A DNA stretch of 5,505 nucleotides from Thiotrichales bacterium HSG1. GTDB lineage: Bacteria; Pseudomonadota; Gammaproteobacteria; Beggiatoales; Beggiatoaceae. The notes under the pieces are model-generated. The model had not been told where the DNA came from and did no database searches. It saw only the letters and a program-made list of their open reading frames with translations. The stretch is taken from NCBI GenBank assembly GCA_030378125.1, contig JAUCGN010000116.1:1-5505 (forward strand). Direction: 5' to 3'. Positions 1-5,312 of this stretch are shown in pieces; within the stretch, counting starts at the first letter, position 1, and each line of letters begins with the position of its first letter. The translations under genes were made by a program, and so were the position numbers.

Positions 1-1290
1 ATTGCGGCTTTAGCAACTCCAGCTGGTCGAGGTGGAATTGGAGTTATAAGAATTTCTGGCTCTTTAGTCACTGAAATTGCTAAAGTATTATTAAAAAAAT
101 TACCTAAACCACGTTATGCGGCTTATAGCTCATTTTGTGATCAAGAAAGCAATTTAATTGATCAAGGAATCGCTCTTTATTTTCCAGCTCCTAATTCTTT
201 TACTGGAGAAGATATCTTGGAATTACAAGGTCATGGTGGTCCAGTAGTGATGGATTTATTACTAAATACAGTGATAAATTTGGGTGCAAGGTTAGCCCGT
301 CCGGGCGAATTTTCAGAACGGGCCTTTTTGAATGACAAGATAGATTTAGTTCAAGCTGAAGCGATTGCTGATTTAATTGATAGTTCTTCTAACCAAGCGG
401 TACGGTGTGCCTTACGTTCTTTACAGGGAGATTTTTCTTTACAAATTAATAAATTGGTAGAAGAACTTATCTGGTTACGGAGTTATGTAGAAGCTGGAAT
501 TGATTTTATTGATGAGGAAATTGATCTGTTAGAAGATGGGCAAATAATTGTAAAAATTAAAAAACTTATTCAACAATTTGATACTATTTTGCTCAAATCT
601 AAACAAGGTTATTTGCTTAATGAAGGCATCCAAATAGCATTGGTTGGGGAACCAAATGTTGGTAAATCAAGTTTATTAAACTGTTTAGCCCAAAAAGATA
701 CTGCGATTGTTACCCCATTGCCGGGAACTACTCGTGATGTTATTCATGAGCATATTCAAATAGATGGGATACCACTACATATTATTGATACTGCTGGGTT
801 GCGAGAAACTGATAATATAATTGAACAAGAAGGAATTCGGCGGACTAAATCAGCTATTGAAACAGCAGATTTGACAATATTGTTATTGGACAGTGATTCT
901 GATAACAATTACACACAAACTTTGTCAACTAAATCATCTTTAACAGTCCGTAATAAAATAGACCTTAGTCATCACTCTGCTGGTATGCAAGATGGAATTT
1001 TATATTTATCAGCTAAAACTGGGGAAGGTATTGAAATTTTAAAAGAGCATCTAAAACAAAAGGTTGGATTTCAAAATACAGAAGGCAATTTTATGGCTCG
1101 CCGCCGTCATCTGGATGCTTTACAACGAGCTAAATTAGCTTTGATAAGGGCATTAGATAATAAAATGACTTTTGATTTGTTAGCTGAAGAATTGCGTCAA
1201 GCTCAACAAGCATTGAACGAAATAACTGGTGAATTTACTAGTGATGATTTATTAGGTCAAATTTTTTCAACATTTTGTCTTGGAAAGTGA
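1..1290 (+). CDS. mnmE: tRNA uridine-5-carboxymethylaminomethyl modification GTPase MnmE (5'-truncated by window edge)
   Basis: MnmE (TrmE) works with MnmG in the cytoplasm to put the carboxymethylaminomethyl group on the wobble uridine of certain tRNAs. The open frame runs from base 1, with 429 residues visible against about 454 in E. coli, so only a few N-terminal codons are missing. Seen in window numbering: the N-terminal folate-binding domain start (ATPAGRGGIGVIRISG), LELQGHGGP near residue 75, then the helical domain carrying the G domain. The G motifs are P-loop GEPNVGKSS (216-224), GTTRD (242-246), DTAG (263-266), NKID (319-322) and SAK (337-339). The C-terminal CLGK (426-429) supplies the conserved cysteine. 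The TTG at 217 is an internal leucine, not a start. All GTPase motifs are intact, so the gene looks functional. In gammaproteobacteria mnmE often follows yidC, but nothing upstream is visible here. Confidence 0.97.
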   Translation: MAALATPAGRGGIGVIRISGSLVTEIAKVLLKKLPKPRYAAYSSFCDQESNLIDQGIALYFPAPNSFTGEDILELQGHGGPVVMDLLLNTVINLGARLARPGEFSERAFLNDKIDLVQAEAIADLIDSSSNQAVRCALRSLQGDFSLQINKLVEELIWLRSYVEAGIDFIDEEIDLLEDGQIIVKIKKLIQQFDTILLKSKQGYLLNEGIQIALVGEPNVGKSSLLNCLAQKDTAIVTPLPGTTRDVIHEHIQIDGIPLHIIDTAGLRETDNIIEQEGIRRTKSAIETADLTILLLDSDSDNNYTQTLSTKSSLTVRNKIDLSHHSAGMQDGILYLSAKTGEGIEILKEHLKQKVGFQNTEGNFMARRRHLDALQRAKLALIRALDNKMTFDLLAEELRQAQQALNEITGEFTSDDLLGQIFSTFCLGK

Positions 1291-1336
1291 AAGGTTAAAC
1301 ATGTATAAATTCATCTGTTTTAAGTAGTTAAGGAGA

Positions 1337-1396
1337 GTAAACAACGGGGTGTTTAGATAGGAATGGATACACTAAACAACGTTTGTCCCGGTTTAC
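1337..1396. other. Nested imperfect stem-loop between convergent mnmE and kinase genes
   Basis: Three pairs of arms nest inside one another: GTAAAC (1337-1342) with GTTTAC (1391-1396), CGGG (1345-1348) with CCCG (1387-1390), and TGTTTAG (1350-1356) with CTAAACA (1372-1378). The inner part overlaps the last codons and stop of the kinase gene. The position between two converging genes suits a bidirectional transcription end. Neither side has a clear T-tract, so it is not a standard intrinsic terminator and may be chance. Confidence 0.25.
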
Positions 1397-2513
1397 TAAC
1401 TACTGTTATCATTCCATCATGTTTGTCAATAATATGTTTTACAATATCCAATCCCAAGCCATTACCAGTTGATTTAGTTGTGAAATATGGCTCAAATATC
1501 TTTGCTTGAATATCGGTTGGAATACCAATTCCATTGTCAGAAATATTTACGCATATGTTGGAATCTTGTAATCTTGCCTCAATTTGTAATTCACCTTTAT
1601 AATCCATAGCCTGCAAAGCATTGTGAATTAGGTTAGCCCATACTTGGCAAAGTTTATCAGGATAGCATATAACGTCTGGTAGTTCAGAATAATCACGTAT
1701 AATATTAATTCCTAGCTTAGTTTTGTTGCGGTATAACAATAAAGTATTTTCAATACCATCAATAATATTTACAGCTATTTTTTTGTTAGAATTATTACCG
1801 TAAACATTTACTGCGGTGGCAATTTTTATAACTTTATCAATAGCAATAGAAATATTTGTAACGCCTGACTGTAAAGTCGAAATTTTATAAGCTATCTCAA
1901 TTATTTTGCTTTTATCAGGAGATTGTAATATTGGTAATATATCTTCAATATCACCATATATTCCCATATTAACCAAATGGTTCGCAACAAATTCTGGGTC
2001 ATCAACGTTGACTAACTGTTTAACTAAATTTCTTCTTAACTTACGTTCTTCTTTGCTAGACAATAAACTTTGTGATGAGCGTTTTAATAATATTATGAGA
2101 TCAGATTTATTGCATGACATATCAAACAACACTGGTAACTGTTCCAAAAATACTCTAATGTTGCTAATTGAAGAGCTAATAACACCTAATGGGGTATTGA
2201 TTTCATGAGTAATACCAGCCATCTCCTTGCCTAAAATAGCTATTTTTTCAGTTTGGATTAATTTTTGCTCAGTTTTTGTTAGTTGTGTGAGTAAATCAGA
2301 TAATTCAGTAGATTTTTTTGCTAACTGTTTTTTTAAATCATGTTTTTCTGTTTGTAAATTTATAAAATCTTTTTTAATTAATATTAAAATCATAAACATA
2401 AAAGTAAAATAAGATATTATCAAAGGGAATACATATTCTTCTGATATGGCAACCAGTACAATAGTACATATAAAAATTAAGGAAAATCGAAAAAAATATT
2501 TTTTGGTATGCAT
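1353..2513 (-). CDS. Membrane-anchored sensor histidine kinase (orphan, 7TMR-DISM-type transmitter)
   Basis: This 386-residue kinase probably phosphorylates an unlinked response regulator. Two hydrophobic segments (about 8-24 and 28-47) form an N-terminal hairpin in the inner membrane with almost no periplasmic loop. A coiled coil follows (about 52-92, LQTEKHDLKKQL onward). The H-box is GITHEINTPLG with His103. The catalytic domain has the N-box NLIHNAL (Asn298), G1 DNGIGI (326-331), F-box FEPYFTTK and G2 GNGLGL (350-355), all intact. Between the H-box helix and the second dimerisation helix (about 210-238) lies a long extra segment (about 125-205) containing KEERKLRRNL and VNMGIYGDIED. I recall this from kinases with 7TMR-DISM sensors, but that sensor is absent here. 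The start is the ATG at 2513, and no good Shine-Dalgarno precedes it. The target regulator and the signal are unknown, and no response regulator is adjacent. Confidence 0.9.
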   Translation of the reverse strand: MHTKKYFFRFSLIFICTIVLVAISEEYVFPLIISYFTFMFMILILIKKDFINLQTEKHDLKKQLAKKSTELSDLLTQLTKTEQKLIQTEKIAILGKEMAGITHEINTPLGVISSSISNIRVFLEQLPVLFDMSCNKSDLIILLKRSSQSLLSSKEERKLRRNLVKQLVNVDDPEFVANHLVNMGIYGDIEDILPILQSPDKSKIIEIAYKISTLQSGVTNISIAIDKVIKIATAVNVYGNNSNKKIAVNIIDGIENTLLLYRNKTKLGINIIRDYSELPDVICYPDKLCQVWANLIHNALQAMDYKGELQIEARLQDSNICVNISDNGIGIPTDIQAKIFEPYFTTKSTGNGLGLDIVKHIIDKHDGMITVVSKPGQTLFSVSIPI

Positions 2514-2540
2514 GTTGTTTGAGTGTTGTAAATAATGAAG

Positions 2541-2581
2541 TTTTTAGATTATAACAATAAATATCAACAGAAATCTAAAAA
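2541..2581 (-). promoter_or_regulatory. Extended -10 promoter of the histidine kinase, framed by a 10-bp inverted repeat
   Basis: On the minus strand TGTTATAAT (2556 down to 2548) is a perfect extended -10 (TGN-TATAAT). It would place transcription start near 2541, leaving a leader of about 28 nt before the ATG at 2513. The -35 is poor, as is usual for extended -10 promoters. A perfect inverted repeat, TTTTTAGATT (2541-2550) and AATCTAAAAA (2572-2581), brackets it with arm centres 31 bp apart, about three helical turns. One arm covers part of the -10 and the other covers the -35 zone. This geometry suits a dimeric or looping repressor, but the regulator is not identified. Confidence 0.5.
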
Positions 2582-2607
2582 TATATCTATATAATTTCAA
2601 TTAAAAA

Positions 2608-2651
2608 TTGCCATAATAACCATTTAGAGCTAAACTATATGGCAGTTATTA
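2608..2651 (+). promoter_or_regulatory. Candidate mlaA promoter overlapped by dyad symmetry
   Basis: TTGCCA (2608-2613) and TAAACT (2631-2636) are 17 bp apart and match the sigma-70 hexamers at 5 of 6 and 4 of 6 positions. Start would be near 2643, giving an untranslated leader of roughly 95 nt before the ATG at 2738. The elements lie within inverted repeats: TGCCATA (2609-2615) with TATGGCA (2638-2644), TAATAAC (2614-2620) with GTTATTA (2645-2651), and a small TTTAG/CTAAA dyad inside (2623-2634). The symmetry could be an operator over the promoter. The hexamer calls are by eye in AT-rich DNA and are uncertain. Confidence 0.35.
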
Positions 2652-2737
2652 ATTGAATACAACTATAGACGATTCAATGGAAAAACGTTGTAGTTATATA
2701 TATTTATGAGATTTTATTTTTAAGTATGGAAACAACT

Positions 2738-3526
2738 ATGTTAAATACTAACTACCACAAACCATTTTTAGTTCTACTAATTTTAACATGGTTTATGTCT
2801 GGATGTTCTACAGTTCCTTTGGAAAATCCAGACCCCTTTGAAAAAGTTAATCGTAATATTTTTGCTTTTAATAAAACAGTTGATAAGATTGTTTTAAAAC
2901 CTATTTCCAAAGGTTATAAATTTGTTACACCAAAACAAGTTAATGTCAATATAAGCAATTTTTTTAGCAATATCAATGATATTACTGTGATTGCCAACGA
3001 TTTATTACAATTCAAATTTAAACAAGCAGCTTCTGATACCGGTCGTTTTCTGCTGAATAGTACTTTTGGATTATTGGGTTTTATAGATTTGGCTAGTAAA
3101 TTTGATATACCCAAACACAATGAAGATTTTGGTCAAACCTTGGGTTATTGGGGATTGGGCAGCGGTCCTTATGTAGTTATACCATTTTTGGGGCCAAGCT
3201 CTGGACGTGATGCTGTAGGATTAGGAGTTGATGTTTTTTTAGACCCACGTTTTTACTACACTGGAAAACCTATGGGTATGACATCTACTCACGCATCTTG
3301 GACTTCAGAATTAGTTAATAAGGTTGATGCACGAGCAGATTTATTTGGAGCAGAAAAAGCCTTGCAAAAGGCCTCTATGGATGAATATGCTTATTGGCGT
3401 GATGCTTATTTATCTAGACGTAATTATCTAGTTTATGATGGTTCTCCACCTTCAGAAGAACTTGATGAAGATTTCTTTGAAGATGGTGAAGAGGATGATG
3501 AATTTGAAGATGACACAGAGGAATAA
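2738..3526 (+). CDS. mlaA: MlaA/VacJ phospholipid-binding outer-membrane lipoprotein
   Basis: MlaA is the outer-membrane part of the Mla pathway. It removes phospholipids from the outer leaflet and passes them to periplasmic MlaC for return by MlaFEDB. The 262-residue product (E. coli about 251) opens with a lipoprotein signal ending in the lipobox MSGC, so Cys23 is the expected lipidated residue; serine at +2 is consistent with outer-membrane sorting. Family signatures follow: NPDPFEKVNR (30-39), DTGRFLLNSTFG, NEDFGQTLGYWG (128-139), GPYVVIPFLGPSSGRD (143-158) and FYYTGK. An in-frame ATG at 2726 would add METT. I chose 2738 because GGAAA lies 5 bp before it, while 2726 has no proper ribosome-binding site. 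The last 23 residues (240-262) are extraordinarily acidic, 17 of 23 being Asp or Glu. No other mla gene is adjacent. Confidence 0.93.
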   Translation: MLNTNYHKPFLVLLILTWFMSGCSTVPLENPDPFEKVNRNIFAFNKTVDKIVLKPISKGYKFVTPKQVNVNISNFFSNINDITVIANDLLQFKFKQAASDTGRFLLNSTFGLLGFIDLASKFDIPKHNEDFGQTLGYWGLGSGPYVVIPFLGPSSGRDAVGLGVDVFLDPRFYYTGKPMGMTSTHASWTSELVNKVDARADLFGAEKALQKASMDEYAYWRDAYLSRRNYLVYDGSPPSEELDEDFFEDGEEDDEFEDDTEE

Positions 3527-3570
3527 TTCCCTTCGTACCTGAAAAAATTTATAGTAACTTAATCTTGTAG

Positions 3571-3706
3571 TTGGTGGTCCTGAACAAAAGTAGTGTTGTA
3601 TAAAATATTGAGGAAAAAATTATGGATTATCCAACTTGCAACTCAGAAAATATTACTATAATTCTAATATAATTTTATACAACACTATTTTGTTCAGGAC
3701 TACCAA
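3571..3706. mobile_element. MITE-like element with ~35-bp terminal inverted repeats, probably IS1-family derived
   Basis: The left arm 3571-3606 and right arm 3672-3706 are reverse complements over their whole length except for one G:T mismatch (3576/3701) and one extra G (3590). Both ends carry the outer motif GGT(A/G)GTCCTGAACAAAA, and about 65 bp lie between the arms. The ends resemble IS1-type ends as I remember them (GGTGATGCTGCC...), and the interior holds a transposase-like start. With GGT/ACC as true ends the element would be 3573-3704. No convincing 8-9 bp target duplication is visible, so the insertion may be old. Lying between convergent genes, the transcribed hairpin could also act as a terminator for mlaA or for the barrel gene. 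Confidence 0.7.
3622..3672 (+). pseudogene. Transposase N-terminal remnant inside the MITE (16 codons)
   Basis: A good Shine-Dalgarno, GAGGA (3610-3614), sits 7 bp before ATG 3622, followed by MDYPTCNSENITIILI and a TAA that overlaps the right terminal repeat. IS1-type transposases, as I recall them, often begin with a zinc-finger motif of the form M-x-C-P-x-C-x-S-x-x-I. The fragment matches except that the first cysteine is tyrosine, one base away (TGT to TAT). I read it as the preserved start of a deleted transposase. It is too short to be sure, and no function is implied. Confidence 0.4.
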
Positions 3707-3834
3707 ATGTCTTATCAAACAAGATTTACCTATTCATAATTTTAATTTACCAAATAATTATCTGAATTTTAATGATTTTTAAAAATGTATGTTAATAGAA
3801 AATCTTGTTCAAACCACTTAAATTATCAAAAATC

Positions 3835-5031
3835 CTACCTACCATAAAAAGTATACTTCAAACGCACCCCTAACTGATATTCATCATTCCTTCCAGTATT
3901 AAAAATATACTCAGCCCGAACATTAACAAATAAATCTCTGCTTAACATATAATTAATTTGATTTGCTAATCCCACAGCCTTGTTGTCAAATAAACTAGTA
4001 TCCTGCCATTGTAGCACTCCACTAAATTCAGCAATCATGCGAGAACTCAAAGGTTTTTCAGTGGTCACAAACCAATTAATAGCTTTCTCGTCATCCAACA
4101 ACAATATATCGACACGAGTTTCTAAAATTTGTTTATAATTAAGACCAGCACTAGCAAAATAACCACTATCCCCAAAATCACGCCATAATTTACGTCCTTC
4201 TAACATAACTTGTTGATTAGGAGAATATTCATAATGAAAATAAGTTTTTAAGCCAGACTGTCTACCACGAGCATATAAACGATAAAACCGTTCTCGAAAG
4301 GTGACTTGAGGAGTTAAATGTTGATAGGTTTCATAAGTAATTCCAACTAATCCAGAGCGATCTTGCCAACTAACTTTAGAACTAGCATTGAGCAAGAAAT
4401 TACCTAACTTTTTATTGTCTAAATTATAATCAGCATCAGCAATTAACTTTATATCTTGGTTGGCAAATCCAGTCAAACCAAAATTAATCCGTTGTTGGCC
4501 ACCAGCATAATGTTGCATTCCTAGCTTAGCTGTAGATTTATCTAACCAATATAATGGAAAATTACTATCAATACCAATAAGATAATTCTGTTCAGAAATA
4601 GTATCAAATAACTCAATACGTTTCCGTTGGCCAGCATATAAGTTAATGTTTAAGTCGGATTTTTCATATTTAGCAGCAATTCCATCAAGTGTATAAAAAC
4701 CAGTTAAATCAGCTTGTTCAAACCTGCCTGCTGTCAATTTATAATCTTGCCATTTTTTTCTTGTATAAGCTTGATAAAATTGTGCTTCTATTCCAGAAAT
4801 ACCAGTTCTTAACGCATATGATAACCCACTATCAAGTTCTGCATCTTGATACTGAAACTCACCAAATTGCTCCATAAAAACATCATCTTTACCATAATGA
4901 TTATCAATTTGAGCATTAGTTTCTAATTTTCCCCATAAACCAGTGGCATATATTGGATAGGATATAAAAACTAAAAGATATACAATAGACCTATTTAAAA
5001 ATCTATCAGGTCTAATATATTTATTTTTCAA
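3835..5031 (-). CDS. Predicted outer-membrane beta-barrel protein, family not recognised
   Basis: The 398-residue product starts with a Sec signal peptide: basic N-region, hydrophobic core SIVYLLVFIS (15-24) and likely cleavage after Ala29 (IYA/TG). The rest is a run of short alternating polar/aromatic stretches joined by charged turns, with many Tyr and few long hydrophobic runs and no cysteine, as expected of an outer-membrane barrel. It ends in a strand-like VRLKYTFYGR, with the usual terminal aromatic three residues from the end. I cannot name the family or the substrate. The start codon is TTG at 5031, with GAAGAAGG 8 bp upstream. It lies inside the end of the preceding microprotein gene (11-bp overlap), which implies translational coupling. 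It is the last gene of its transcript, facing mlaA. A porin-like or electron-transfer-conduit role is conceivable but unsupported. Confidence 0.75.
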   Translation of the reverse strand: MKNKYIRPDRFLNRSIVYLLVFISYPIYATGLWGKLETNAQIDNHYGKDDVFMEQFGEFQYQDAELDSGLSYALRTGISGIEAQFYQAYTRKKWQDYKLTAGRFEQADLTGFYTLDGIAAKYEKSDLNINLYAGQRKRIELFDTISEQNYLIGIDSNFPLYWLDKSTAKLGMQHYAGGQQRINFGLTGFANQDIKLIADADYNLDNKKLGNFLLNASSKVSWQDRSGLVGITYETYQHLTPQVTFRERFYRLYARGRQSGLKTYFHYEYSPNQQVMLEGRKLWRDFGDSGYFASAGLNYKQILETRVDILLLDDEKAINWFVTTEKPLSSRMIAEFSGVLQWQDTSLFDNKAVGLANQINYMLSRDLFVNVRAEYIFNTGRNDEYQLGVRLKYTFYGR

Positions 5032-5236
5032 TTAAAAAACCTTCTTCATCATTATTAGGCTTTTTCAATATTGCCCAACCAGTCAAAATCGATAAAGCAA
5101 CTATACAACTACCACAACCAGAACAATTGCCAACTTTAGGGATTGAACAGTTAGAAGACATTGCAATATGGCTAACTGCGATTCCCCCTCCAACCAACCA
5201 AGGAAATAGTTTTTGAATATGCTGAGTTTTTTTCAT
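5021..5236 (-). CDS. Small Cys-rich membrane protein of unknown function
   Basis: This 71-residue protein has two apolar segments (about 11-27, FPWLVGGGIAVSHIA, and about 45-57, IVALSILTGWAIL). They enclose a short Cys-rich loop with cysteines at 30, 38, 41 and 44, spaced C-x7-C-x2-C-x2-C in the context GNCSGCGSC. The tail is charged (KKPNNDEEG). The cysteine spacing could bind a metal or an iron-sulfur cluster or form disulfides. It could also make the protein a substrate for peptide modification, but none of this is shown. I do not recognise the family. The start is ATG at 5236, with no clear Shine-Dalgarno. The gene overlaps the TTG start of the barrel gene by 11 bp, so the two are very probably made together. 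It lies 76 bp downstream of the RNase E/G-family gene, and I found no convincing promoter in that gap. Confidence 0.72.
   Translation of the reverse strand: MKKTQHIQKLFPWLVGGGIAVSHIAMSSNCSIPKVGNCSGCGSCIVALSILTGWAILKKPNNDEEGFLIEK
5040..5047 (-). promoter_or_regulatory. Ribosome-binding site deciding the TTG start of the barrel gene
   Basis: On the minus strand GAAGAAGG ends 8 nt before the TTG at 5031-5029. It lies within the final codons of the upstream microprotein gene. No ATG or GTG in frame lies closer to the signal peptide, so this site is the main evidence for the TTG start. Confidence 0.6.
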
Positions 5237-5312
5237 TATTTATATCGTTAAATTTACTATAATTATTACTACATAAAACTCGTTACATCGGTAAGGATTT
5301 CAATGATACTTC

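Larger units (their letters stand above)
3561..3808. repeat. Three copies of AATCTTGT flanking the MITE and the barrel-gene end
   Basis: AATCTTGT occurs at 3561-3568 just left of the MITE, inverted as ACAAGATT at 3719-3726 just right of it, and again direct at 3801-3808. The two right-hand copies extend to a 10-bp inverted pair (3718-3727 and 3800-3809). Joining the flanks without the MITE would give an 8-bp stem with a loop of about 16 nt. Apart from these and the MITE, I see nothing else in 3527-3834: no open frame and no T-tailed hairpin. Confidence 0.35.

Noticed and set aside
217..219. TTG as the start of mnmE
   Set aside because: The reading frame is open and shows the conserved MnmE N-terminal domain back to base 1, so this codon is an internal Leu in LELQGHGG.
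1906..2412. Two plus-strand open frames (1906-2208 and 2227-2412)
   Set aside because: They lie antisense within the kinase gene, whose motifs are intact, and their translations show no recognisable domain.
2491..2504. A6TAT6 14-bp palindrome at the start of the kinase gene
   Set aside because: It encodes Lys/Tyr/Phe codons in an AT-rich gene; a regulatory or slippage role is possible but unsupported.
2914..3120. Minus-strand open frame within mlaA
   Set aside because: It is antisense to conserved MlaA motifs and has no ribosome-binding site or family resemblance.
3563..3713. Target-site duplication around the MITE
   Set aside because: Comparing 8-10 bp on each side from either possible boundary (GGT/ACC or TTGG/CCAA) gave no convincing match.
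4689..4877. Plus-strand 62-codon open frame
   Set aside because: It is antisense to the beta-barrel gene, and its composition is what reversed AT-rich barrel codons produce.
5237..5312. Promoter for the Cys-rich microprotein
   Set aside because: TATAGT and TATAAA hexamers occur on the minus strand, but none has a fitting -35, so transcription from the upstream gene is as likely.
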